Below, piece by piece: positions 25,126 through 32,072 of a stretch of 64,000 bases of DNA (positions within the stretch are counted from its first letter, which is position 1; every line of letters begins with the position of its first letter). The stretch spans positions 124,001-188,000 of the forward strand of contig CAVUAD010000001.1 in the NCBI GenBank assembly GCA_963739355.1, in the 5' to 3' direction. Source of the stretch: JAWVFM01 sp963739355. GTDB taxonomy: Bacteria > Actinomycetota > Thermoleophilia > Solirubrobacterales > 70-9. The translations under genes were made by a program, and so were the position numbers. The notes below the pieces were generated by a model that was not told where the DNA came from, did not search any database, and saw only the letters and a program-made list of their open reading frames with translations.

Positions 25126-25826
25126 TACTTATCGCTCGAGAGCACTAGTTGCTCGGGCAGTGGCGCTCGCGGTGGCGGCGCGGGGTCGGCTCGAACGGAG
25201 ACCGTCTCCGCCACGCTCCTCGACACCGAGTGCTCGCCCTCTGCGGAGCGCAGCACGACCTCGTCGTCGCCTGAGCTCTCGAGCCTGGCGTCCAGACCCG
25301 GCTCGAGGCCGGCGTCCTTGAGGTAGTGCAGGAGCTCCTCCGCCTCGTTCTCGAAGCGGAGGACGTGGACGGCGGCGCCGGGCGCGACGTCGGCGAGGAG
25401 AGCGCCGTGCTCGCGAACGCCCTCAACCAGCGGGTGTCCGTGCGGGCAGGTGGTGGCGTCGCCGATGGCGGCCGCCATGCGCTCCTCCAGAACCGGCGAC
25501 ATCGCGTGCTCGAGCCGCTCGGCCTCCTCGTGGACTTCGTCCCAGGGAACTCCGAGGACGTCGGTGAGAAAGCGCTCGATCAGGCGGTGCCGGCGCACGA
25601 TCGCCGTGGCGTGCGCGCGGCCCTGAACGGTGAACGAGAGCGTCTTGTCGGCGGCCCGCTCGACCTGGCCGTCGGCCTCCAGCCTGCCGATCATCTCGTG
25701 AACGGTCGGTGCGGAGAGCTGCATCGCGCGCGCGATGTTCGCGCCGGTCATCGGCAGGCCGGCCTCCTCCAGCCAGAACAGGATCTGGAGGTACTCCTCC
25801 TCGGCGACGGTGACTTCCTCTGCCAT
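25116..25826 (-). CDS. DtxR/MntR family metal-dependent regulator
   Basis: Iron- or manganese-responsive repressor of 236 residues. The N-terminal winged helix has EEYLQILFWLEE and MTGANIARAMQLSAPTVHEMIGRLEADG. The dimerisation and metal domain contains RRHRLIERFLTDVLGVPWDEVHEEAERLEHAM and TTCPHGHPL, which carry the Cys, His and Glu ligands. The C-terminal SH3-like FeoA domain spans about 150-215. TAGGAT ends 8 nt before the ATG. No transporter gene lies next to it, so its targets are elsewhere. Confidence 0.9.
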   Translation of the reverse strand: MAEEVTVAEEEYLQILFWLEEAGLPMTGANIARAMQLSAPTVHEMIGRLEADGQVERAADKTLSFTVQGRAHATAIVRRHRLIERFLTDVLGVPWDEVHEEAERLEHAMSPVLEERMAAAIGDATTCPHGHPLVEGVREHGALLADVAPGAAVHVLRFENEAEELLHYLKDAGLEPGLDARLESSGDDEVVLRSAEGEHSVSRSVAETVSVRADPAPPPRAPLPEQLVLSSDKYGR

Positions 25827-25834
25827 CGCCGCCG

Positions 25835-25840
25835 ATCCTA
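25835..25840 (-). promoter_or_regulatory. Predicted -10 box of the DtxR gene
   Basis: TAGGAT on the reverse strand ends 8 nt before the ATG at 25826. Confidence 0.4.
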
Positions 25841-25860
25841 GAGCGTCGGCGCCGCCGGCC

Positions 25861-26313
25861 CTAGTCCTGGATCAACGAGCAGGGGAAGCCCTGCCTGAAG
25901 CGCTTCGGGTAACCGCTCGGCCGGTCCCCGACGAACGTGAACTTCGACTTCGTGTAGTGGCGCAGCCCGTCCTGCGGGCAGCGCTTGATCCCGTGGACGC
26001 GGAGCTTGCCGCTGAACTTGTGGAAGGTCCCCTGCTCGCACGAGGGGTCGCAGTCGTTCACGAGAGCGTCGCCCCGGCCGATGGCGTGCGGGTTCTTCCA
26101 GTGCTCCCACTGGACGCGCTTCATGTAGAAGCCGAAGTCGGCGCAGCCGAGCACCACCTGCTTCGGCTTGACCTTCGCGTTGATGCACTTGTTGGGCAGG
26201 TAGACCTGATGCTTGCCGGACGCCTGAGCGCCAAGGACGGGGACGACGACGACAGCAACGGCGATCAGGGCAGCGAGGCAAAGCCCGCCCCTGAAAAAGC
26301 TTCGACTCTCCAT
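25861..26313 (-). CDS. Secreted cysteine-containing protein, unknown function
   Basis: A 150-residue exported protein: signal peptide RSFFRGGLCLAALIAVAVVV with a likely cut after QASG, then a 118-residue mature domain with six Cys (NKCINAK, LGCADFG, DCDPSCEQG, KRCPQDG, PCSLIQD), probably three disulfides. The mature part is basic and rich in aromatic residues (FGFYMKRVQWEHWKN). No family is recognised. TAGAGT ends 7 nt before the ATG, suggesting its own promoter. Confidence 0.65.
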   Translation of the reverse strand: MESRSFFRGGLCLAALIAVAVVVVPVLGAQASGKHQVYLPNKCINAKVKPKQVVLGCADFGFYMKRVQWEHWKNPHAIGRGDALVNDCDPSCEQGTFHKFSGKLRVHGIKRCPQDGLRHYTKSKFTFVGDRPSGYPKRFRQGFPCSLIQD

Positions 26314-26320
26314 GGCGGCG

Positions 26321-26326
26321 ACTCTA
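26321..26326 (-). promoter_or_regulatory. Predicted -10 box of the secreted protein gene
   Basis: TAGAGT on the reverse strand ends 7 nt before the ATG at 26313. Confidence 0.4.
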
Positions 26327-26330
26327 TTGC

Positions 26331-27143
26331 TTACTCGCGCCGCGCGAGGGTTCCGACGACGGCCTCGTAGACCCCCTCGCCGTTCGAGCCCTCGGTCACC
26401 GTCACGTTCGGAACCCGCGAGAGCGCCTCGCCGAGCGCCGGATCACGCCGTGGCCCGTTCGCGACGACGTAGAAGCGGCCGACGGTGTCGGCCACCTGCA
26501 GGTCCTCCAGCGAGTCCCCGACGCCGATGCAGTGCGCCGGGTCGTACCCGCGCGCGCGGGCGTGGAAGGCGACGGCGGCGGCCTTGCTGGCGCCGCCCGG
26601 CACCACGTGGTATGCGTGGGCGATCTCGATCCCCTCCATCGGGCGCGTGATCGCGCCGTTGTCGAGGAAGCGCACGTCGTCGTGGCCGTTCTCGCGGAGC
26701 AGGGCGTTCGCGACCTCCACGTCGACCTCGCCGCGCATCAGGTGCGAGAGCTCGCGGCCCACGTGCCACGGGGCGTGCCACTCGAGCTTCCCCGGGAACG
26801 CCTCGAAGAGCAGCTCGGGGATCCCGGCCGCCTCCATCTTCTGCGCCGGGGTTCCGCTTGCGTCCGTCGTCCAGCTGCCGGTGAGCAGGGTCCGCTCCCC
26901 CTCGATCACGACGCCGCACCCGGCCTCGTAGATGTAGGAGGTCTGGCCGAACAGCCGCGAGTCGGCGCCGACGGTGGACTCGCGCCGCCCCGACATGATC
27001 ACGAGCTCGACGCCGGCTCGGTGGCAGGCCTCGAGGGTTCGCGCCCCGGCGTTCGACCAGTTGCCCTCGGCGTCGGCGAACAGCGAGCCGTACCGCCCGA
27101 GGAGCGTCCCGTCGAGGTCGGTGTACACGCAGCGGAGGGCCAT
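26331..27143 (-). CDS. HAD-superfamily phosphatase (Cof/MPGP-like)
   Basis: A 270-residue phosphatase with a C2 cap. Motif I is CVYTDLDGTLLG, motif II is LVIMSGRRESTV, and motifs III/IV are the Lys in GGASKAAAVAFHA and GVGDSLEDLQVAD. The order and cap size fit Cof-type or mannosyl-3-phosphoglycerate phosphatase-like enzymes acting on sugar phosphates; the substrate is unknown. It is divergent from the folP-like gene, sharing a 23-nt intergenic region with a two-way -10 sequence. Confidence 0.85.
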   Translation of the reverse strand: MALRCVYTDLDGTLLGRYGSLFADAEGNWSNAGARTLEACHRAGVELVIMSGRRESTVGADSRLFGQTSYIYEAGCGVVIEGERTLLTGSWTTDASGTPAQKMEAAGIPELLFEAFPGKLEWHAPWHVGRELSHLMRGEVDVEVANALLRENGHDDVRFLDNGAITRPMEGIEIAHAYHVVPGGASKAAAVAFHARARGYDPAHCIGVGDSLEDLQVADTVGRFYVVANGPRRDPALGEALSRVPNVTVTEGSNGEGVYEAVVGTLARRE

Positions 27144-27153
27144 CGACGGCCGC

Positions 27154-27160
27154 TAACTTA
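27154..27160. promoter_or_regulatory. Two-way -10 sequence between HAD and folP-like genes
   Basis: TAACTTA reads as TAACTT forward (7 nt before ATG 27167) and TAAGTT in reverse (11 nt before ATG 27143). Two promoters would share these bases. Confidence 0.45.
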
Positions 27161-27166
27161 GCCGCG

Positions 27167-28039
27167 ATGCCTGATTCGAGCGTTTGGAGGCTGAGCGGCG
27201 GGCGCGAGCTGCGGTTTCCGCCCTCGCTTGCGGTGGGCATCGTCAACGTCACGACGGACTCGTTCTTCTCGGGGGCGCGCAGCGGCACCCCCGGCCAGGC
27301 CGTCAACGACGGGCTCCGCCTCGTGTCCGACGGCTTCGACCTCGTCGACGTCGGCGCGGTGGCGGCGCGCAGCGGCCCTCCGGTCGAAGCGGAGGAGGAG
27401 GCCGCGCGGCTCGTCCCGGCCGTGGAGCGGCTGGCGGCGGAGTCGGGCGTTCCCGTCACCGCCGACACCTTCTCGGCCGAGGTCGCGCGCCGCGCGGTCG
27501 AGGCCGGTGCGAGCGCGGTGAACGACATCGCGGGAGCCCCCTCGACTGCGATGCTCGAGGTGGTCGCGGAGACGGGTTGCGGCTACGTGCTCATGCACAT
27601 CGAGGGCCCGCCGCGCGAGGATCGGCCGGCGCCTCGCTACGCGGATCCGGTCGACCACATGCGCGCCTGGTTCGAGGAACGCCTCGCGGCGGCCGTGGAG
27701 GTTGGAGTCGCGGAGGAGCAGATCGCCCTCGACCCGGGGCTCGACTTCGACCTCACCGTGGACGACGACCTCGAGGTGCTGCGCCGTCTGGGTGAGCTGC
27801 GCTCCATCGGCCGGCCACTGTTCCTGGCGCTCTCGCGCAAGGATTTCTTCGGCGCCATCCTCGCGGGCTCGTGGGAGGAGCGGGCCGCGCCCGAGGACCG
27901 CGAGGCGGCGAGCCTCGCGGCAACCGCTCTCGCCGTGGCCGACGGGGCGGAGCTCCTGCGCGTCCACGACCGCTCCGCGCTCGACGCCCTTCGCGTCGCG
28001 GAGCGCATCGCCAGGCCCGTGGTGTCAGGCACCGTTTAG
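27167..28039 (+). CDS. Dihydropteroate synthase-like protein (divergent)
   Basis: TIM-barrel protein of 290 residues of the pterin-binding family. IVNVTTDSFFSG corresponds to the first DHPS signature, VTADTFSAEVARRAVEAGASAVNDIAG to the pterin strand, ALSRKDFFG to the SRK loop, and LLRVHD to the RxHD end. However, the usual GESTRPG loop reads GAVAARSGPP and the GFGK loop reads GLDFDL, both unlike active enzymes. It may be a true folate enzyme with altered loops or a FolP2-like paralogue with another role. The last codons (VVSGTV) are supplied by a 13-nt palindromic repeat. Confidence 0.75.
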   Translation: MPDSSVWRLSGGRELRFPPSLAVGIVNVTTDSFFSGARSGTPGQAVNDGLRLVSDGFDLVDVGAVAARSGPPVEAEEEAARLVPAVERLAAESGVPVTADTFSAEVARRAVEAGASAVNDIAGAPSTAMLEVVAETGCGYVLMHIEGPPREDRPAPRYADPVDHMRAWFEERLAAAVEVGVAEEQIALDPGLDFDLTVDDDLEVLRRLGELRSIGRPLFLALSRKDFFGAILAGSWEERAAPEDREAASLAATALAVADGAELLRVHDRSALDALRVAERIARPVVSGTV

Positions 28040-28083
28040 GTTTGCGGTTGGCGGTGTCGCACGACTATTCGGGGCCCGACCCC
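28021..28083. repeat. Two 13-nt palindromic motifs at the folP-like/helicase junction
   Basis: GGTGTCAGGCACC at 28021-28033 codes for the end of the folP-like protein. GGGGCCCGACCCC at 28071-28083 lies in the first codons of the helicase gene. Related copies are at 31748-31828 and 52549-52561. Confidence 0.55.
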
Positions 28084-30387
28084 AAATCCCGCGGAGCGAC
28101 GGATGCCGCGTGGGCGGCGCTGGCCGATGCCGGGTCCGACGGACGGCTCGTCGCGGTGAGCGCCGAGGAGCCGCGCGCCGCGCAGCGGGTCCCGATGCCG
28201 GCCGGCATTCACGCCGACCTCGCCGCGGGGCTCGCCGGCGCCGGAATCGACGGCCTCTACTCCCACCAGCTCGAGGCCCTCGAGGCGGCCGGCGAAGGCA
28301 ACGTCATCGTCACCTCGGGAACGGCCTCCGGCAAGTCGCTCTCGTTCAACCTCCCGGTCCTCGGCGACCTCTGCGCCGACCGCTACGCGCGCGCCCTCTA
28401 CCTCTACCCGACCAAGGCCCTCGCCCAGGACCAGGCGCGCAAGCTCCACCAGCTCGGGATCGCCGCCATGCGGCCGGCGATCTACGACGGCGACACGCCG
28501 CGCGAGGACCGCCCGGCGATTCGCAAGCGCTCCAACCTGATCCTCACCAACCCGGACATGCTGAACGTCAGCCTGCTGCCGCACCACAAGCAGTGGGCTG
28601 ACTTCCTCCACGGCCTGCGCTGGGTGGTCGTGGACGAGGCCCACACCTATCGCGGCGTCTTCGGCTCGCACGTGGCCAACGTGCTGCGGCGTTTGCGGCG
28701 GGTCGCCGCGGTCTACGGGGCGGAGCCGCGCTTCGTGATGGCCTCGGCGACCATCGCCAACCCGCAGGAGCTCGCCCGCCGCCTGGTTGGACAGCCGTTC
28801 ACCCTGGTCGACTCCGACGGCGCGCCGCGGGCCGGGCGCCGGATCGCGATGTGGAACCCGCCGGTCATCGACGAGCGGCTGCAGACGCGGCGCTCGGTGC
28901 TGTCCGAGACGGCCGAGTTGGTGGCGGACCTGGTGGTCGCGGGCCAGCGAACGATCTGCTTCTTGCGCAGCCGCCGCGGCATCGAGCTGATCCAGCGCTT
29001 CGTGCGCATGCGGCTGGAGGACCTCGGACACCGTGACCTGGCGGAGCGGATCGCGCCCTACCGCGCGGGGTACACGCCGCAGCAGCGGCGCGAGATCGAG
29101 TCTCGCCTGGCCGGCGGCGAGCTGCTCGCGGTGATCGCGACGGACGCGCTCGAGCTCGGCATCGACATTGGCGAGCTCGACGCGGCGGTCTGCGCGACGT
29201 TTCCCGGCACCGTGGCCAGCCTGCGCCAGATGTGGGGGCGGGCGGGCCGCCGCACCGAGGGCATCGCCATCTACGTGGCGGGCGAGGATGCCCTCGACCA
29301 GTTCTTCTGCCGCCACCCGGGCGAGTTCCTCGAGCGGCCCGTCGAGGCGGCGATCCTGGACCACGAGAACGACCGCATCCAGACCGCGCACACGTTGGCG
29401 GCGGCGTTCGAGAAGCCGCTCTCGCCGGAGGACGACGACGTCCTGGGCCCGCGCTGGCGCGAGCGCGCCGACGCGCTGGTCGGCGCCGGGGAGCTGCGGG
29501 TGGGGCGCGACGGCCGCTACCTGCCCCGCGGTCCCGGCTTCCCGGCAGGCGCCATCGCCCTGCGCTCGGCGTCCCCCGACTCGGTGGGGGTGGTGGAGCG
29601 CGAGTCCGGCGAGCTCCTGGGGTTCGTCGAGGCCGAGCGGGCGTTCACCACCGCTCACCCGGGCGCGGTCTACCTCCACCTCGGCCGCTCCTACGAGGTG
29701 CGCGAGCTCGACGTCGACGGCCGCCGCGCGATCGTCGAGCTGTTCGAGGGCGACTGGTACACGCAGCCCAAGCGAGACACCGAGGTCTTCATCGAGAAGA
29801 TCGAGGCGAAGAGCGACGTGAAGCTCCTGGCCGCCGCGGGCGTGGAGCTCCACTTCGGCGAGGTCTCGGTGACCGAGCAGGTCATCGCCTTCCAGCGCAA
29901 GCGGCTCTCCGACCACGCGGTGGTCGACATGGTCGGCCTCGACCTCCCGGAGACCAACTTCCCGACCCAGGCCCTCTGGTACGTCCTTCCCGACTCGCTG
30001 GTCGGGCCCGAAGTGATGCCGCCCGAGGTCCTGCTCGGCGCCCTTCACGCGACGGAGCACTCCCAGATCGCCGTCCTGCCGCTGCTCGCGATGTGCGACC
30101 GCTGGGACATCGGCGGCCTCTCCACCAACGTCCACTACCAGACCGGCCGCCCGACGATCTTCATCTACGACGGGCACCCGGGAGGGGTCGGGATCTCCCA
30201 CCAGGGTTTCGAGCGCTTCACCCGCCTGGTCGCGGACGCGGCCCGGCTCGTTGGCGAGTGCCCGTGCGCCGACGGCTGCCCCTCCTGCGTCCAGAGCCCG
30301 AAGTGCGGCAACCTCAACGAGCCGCTCCACAAGGCGGGCGCGCTCGAGCTGATGGGACGGATCCTCGGGACCGTGAAGACCCCGTGA
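28054..30387 (+). CDS. DEAD/DEAH helicase with DUF1998 (MrfA/SftH-like)
   Basis: Superfamily 2 helicase of 777 residues from GTG 28054. Walker A is TSGTASGKS (87-95), motif II is DEAH at 194-197 (VVVDEAHTYRG), motif III is SATIANP, and motif VI is QMWGRAGRRT. The C-terminal DUF1998 domain ends in a cysteine cluster (Cys736, 738, 742, 745, 751) that binds metal. This is the architecture of Bacillus MrfA (YprA), which acts in mitomycin C repair, and mycobacterial SftH, a 3'-5' DNA helicase. The gene starts 14 nt after the folP-like stop; TTG at 28042 or 28048 are alternative starts. Confidence 0.9.
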   Translation: MSHDYSGPDPKSRGATDAAWAALADAGSDGRLVAVSAEEPRAAQRVPMPAGIHADLAAGLAGAGIDGLYSHQLEALEAAGEGNVIVTSGTASGKSLSFNLPVLGDLCADRYARALYLYPTKALAQDQARKLHQLGIAAMRPAIYDGDTPREDRPAIRKRSNLILTNPDMLNVSLLPHHKQWADFLHGLRWVVVDEAHTYRGVFGSHVANVLRRLRRVAAVYGAEPRFVMASATIANPQELARRLVGQPFTLVDSDGAPRAGRRIAMWNPPVIDERLQTRRSVLSETAELVADLVVAGQRTICFLRSRRGIELIQRFVRMRLEDLGHRDLAERIAPYRAGYTPQQRREIESRLAGGELLAVIATDALELGIDIGELDAAVCATFPGTVASLRQMWGRAGRRTEGIAIYVAGEDALDQFFCRHPGEFLERPVEAAILDHENDRIQTAHTLAAAFEKPLSPEDDDVLGPRWRERADALVGAGELRVGRDGRYLPRGPGFPAGAIALRSASPDSVGVVERESGELLGFVEAERAFTTAHPGAVYLHLGRSYEVRELDVDGRRAIVELFEGDWYTQPKRDTEVFIEKIEAKSDVKLLAAAGVELHFGEVSVTEQVIAFQRKRLSDHAVVDMVGLDLPETNFPTQALWYVLPDSLVGPEVMPPEVLLGALHATEHSQIAVLPLLAMCDRWDIGGLSTNVHYQTGRPTIFIYDGHPGGVGISHQGFERFTRLVADAARLVGECPCADGCPSCVQSPKCGNLNEPLHKAGALELMGRILGTVKTP

Positions 30388-30908
30388 GCGGCCTGCCGGC
30401 GGACCTCGCCGTCCGCGACCTGGAGCCCGCCGATGCGGACGCCGCGGCCACCCTCGTCCACCGCTGCGACGAGACCTATAGGGAGTGGGCCGAGCCGGAG
30501 TGGTATCCGAACAGCCTCGAGAGCGAGCGGGGCCGCTGGGAGCGCGCCTTCGACCGCCCGGGCAACCGCGCGCTCGGGGCCTTCGACCCGGCGGGCGAGC
30601 TCGTCGCCGCGCTGGGCTGGCGGGAAGCCGCCAACGAGTCGCTGGGCGTCATCCCCGGCGTCGCCCACGTGTACGCGGTGTTCACCGACCCCTCGCGGTG
30701 GCGCGAGGGCATCGCGACGGCCCTCCTCGCGCTGGGTGAGGAGGAGATGACGGCGGCCGGCTACGAGTGGGCTCGTTTGTGGACGCCGCGCGAAGCGCCG
30801 GCGCGCGCCCTCTACGAAGGGTGCGGCTGGGAGCGCGACGGCCGCGCCCGCTGGGAGGAGGAGCTCCGCCTCGACCTCGTGGGCTACGAGAAGCGGCTCC
30901 GGCGCTAG
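30384..30908 (+). CDS. GNAT family N-acetyltransferase
   Basis: Acetyltransferase of 174 residues. VRDLEPADADAAATLVHRC is the first strand-helix, AHVYAVFTDPSRWREGIATALLALGEEEM is the acetyl-CoA pyrophosphate loop (usually QxxGxG/A, here SRWREGIA), and ARALYEGCGWERDG is the C-terminal motif. The GTG start overlaps the helicase stop by four bases, so it is cotranscribed with the helicase. The acceptor is unknown. Confidence 0.88.
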   Translation: MSGLPADLAVRDLEPADADAAATLVHRCDETYREWAEPEWYPNSLESERGRWERAFDRPGNRALGAFDPAGELVAALGWREAANESLGVIPGVAHVYAVFTDPSRWREGIATALLALGEEEMTAAGYEWARLWTPREAPARALYEGCGWERDGRARWEEELRLDLVGYEKRLRR

Positions 30909-30921
30909 CCTTACGCGCCCA

Positions 30922-30994
30922 GGCGAGGTAGCTCAGTTGGTAGAGCACACGACTGAAAATCGTGGTGTCGGCGGTTCGATTCCGCCCCTCGCCA
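30922..30994 (+). tRNA. tRNA-Phe (GAA anticodon)
   Basis: A 73-nt cloverleaf: acceptor GGCGAGG paired with CCTCGCC, D-arm GCTC/GAGC, anticodon stem CACGA/TCGTG with loop CTGAAAA giving GAA, variable loop GTGTC, and T-arm GGCGG TTCGATT CCGCC. Discriminator A; CCA is not encoded. It lies 13 nt after the acetyltransferase stop. Confidence 0.97.
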
Positions 30995-31057
30995 CCTCGC
31001 GGGCTGCGGCCGCCAGATGCGAGTGCTTCGCCCTCGCCTCCGGCAGGGTGACAATCG

Positions 31058-31285
31058 TTGAAGCAAGGACGTGAGCAAGCGGCCGGTGGCGGATTCGGCG
31101 AGATCGCCCTGTTGCGGGACGTCCCTCGCACGGCGACCGTGAGGGCGGCGACAGACGTCCGCCTGCGCGCCCTGGACAGGGTCCCCTTCCTGGCCGCGAT
31201 CACCGACGACGCGGAGGTCTACTCGCTGACCGACTCCGTGGTCGAGGAGCATCTGGCACGGCCCACCCCCGAGACTCGCGCCTGA
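31058..31285 (+). pseudogene. Remnant of a cyclic nucleotide-binding domain protein
   Basis: The 75-codon frame encodes only the second half of a cNMP-binding domain: GGFGEIALLRDVPRTATVRAATDVRLRALDRVPFLAAI, containing the phosphate-binding cassette GEIALLRDVPRTA, then a short tail. The first half of the beta barrel is absent upstream, where the tRNA-Phe gene ends 63 nt before. The frame has only a weak TTG start. It most likely is the 3' end of a lost gene, such as an MFS or kinase protein with a C-terminal cNMP domain. Confidence 0.65.
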
Positions 31286-31313
31286 GGCGATGCGGGGCCA
31301 CGCATGTGACGCC

Positions 31314-31727
31314 CTAGTGCAGCGACGGGGCGTAGGAGATACCGACGATTGCGCCCTCCAGCGACTGGAGGCGGGCGACCGTCTGGCCCCAGGGCTCCTC
31401 GCGGGCGTCGTGCAGGAGCGTGAAGCCCTGCTGGCGCAGCTCGTCCGCGGCGGCCTGGACCGCCTCGGCGCTCTCGACCTCGAATTCGACCGAGGCCTGC
31501 GGGGTGGGGCGCTCGGACGGCCACTCCGCGCTGCCGAAGCACGCCTGAGCGGCCTCGGCCAGAGGCCAGACGCCGAAGTGCTTGCTGCCGCCGATGCTCT
31601 CGCTGTGGAAGTACTCGCTGCCCTTCGCGGCCTCGAGCGGGAGGCCGATCGCGTCGACGTAGAGGCGCCGGCTCGCCGGCGGGTCGGGGGTGATCACGGC
31701 GATGCTGGCGATGAACTGGACGTCCAT
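31314..31727 (-). CDS. VOC family (glyoxalase/dioxygenase-fold) protein
   Basis: A 137-residue single-chain VOC protein with two beta-alpha-beta modules: IASIAVITPDPPASRRLYVDAIGLPLE and the second from ASVEFEVESAEAVQAAADELRQQGFTLLHDAREEPWGQTVARL. The WGQT segment with a later Glu (SLEGAIVGI) fits the metal-ligand positions of glyoxalase/bleomycin-resistance relatives. The substrate is unknown. It sits inside a region of gene remnants and is itself intact. Confidence 0.82.
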   Translation of the reverse strand: MDVQFIASIAVITPDPPASRRLYVDAIGLPLEAAKGSEYFHSESIGGSKHFGVWPLAEAAQACFGSAEWPSERPTPQASVEFEVESAEAVQAAADELRQQGFTLLHDAREEPWGQTVARLQSLEGAIVGISYAPSLH

Positions 31728-31747
31728 GAGGCCTCCTTGTTCCTGTT

Positions 31748-31828
31748 GGGGTCAGGCGCCGGGTACGACGGTGTCAGGCACTGAGTACCCGCCCGTCGAA
31801 AGCGCAAGAGCTCTACGTGCCTGACACC
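31748..31828. repeat. Cluster of three 13-nt palindromic motifs
   Basis: GGGGTCAGGCGCC (31748), GGTGTCAGGCAC (31770) and its exact complement GTGCCTGACACC (31817) lie within 81 nt. The last two form a 12-bp inverted repeat around 35 nt. The 16-nt stretch CCGTGGTGTCAGGCAC recurs at the end of the folP-like gene. Confidence 0.55.
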
Positions 31829-32001
31829 ACGGCCGCTTCGGTGCGCCGCCAGAAGCGGCGCCGCTCACGGCGGCGGTCTTTGAGGATCCGGTGGGCAGCG
31901 TTGTGGCCCGAGCAGCCGGTGACGCCGCCGCCGGGGTGGGTGCCGGCGCCGCAGAGGTAGAGGCCGTCGACGGGCGCACGGGAAGATTGGGCCTCATGGA
32001 G
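31813..32001 (-). pseudogene. C-terminal remnant of a CrtI-like FAD oxidoreductase
   Basis: A 62-codon reverse-strand frame encodes APVDGLYLCGAGTHPGGGVT, then GCSGHNAAHRIL and a basic tail ending VVSGT. GLYLCGAGTHPGGGVTGxxGxNAA is the conserved FAD-binding C-terminus of phytoene desaturase-type oxidoreductases. The rest of the roughly 500-residue protein is missing: upstream lies the start of the gene at 32073 on the other strand. This is the end of a deleted gene. Confidence 0.75.
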
Positions 32002-32072
32002 GGCGCGATCCGCAGCGGGCGTGCCGCGGGGGCGTCGTTCGCCGGTTCCCCGGCGCCTGGATGAGCTAGACC

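Noticed and set aside
28036..30330. Open frame of over 750 codons on the strand opposite the MrfA-like helicase
   Set aside because: It mirrors the helicase frame in GC-rich DNA and has no recognisable motifs. The same holds for many long frames opposite or alongside real genes, such as 1047-2294, 3653-5119, 31752-34472 and 52760-54751 on the reverse strand.
30970..31057. Integration site at the tRNA-Phe 3' end
   Set aside because: I searched for a second copy of the T-arm and acceptor sequence (TTCGATTCCGCCCC) downstream and saw none, and no integrase gene is present.
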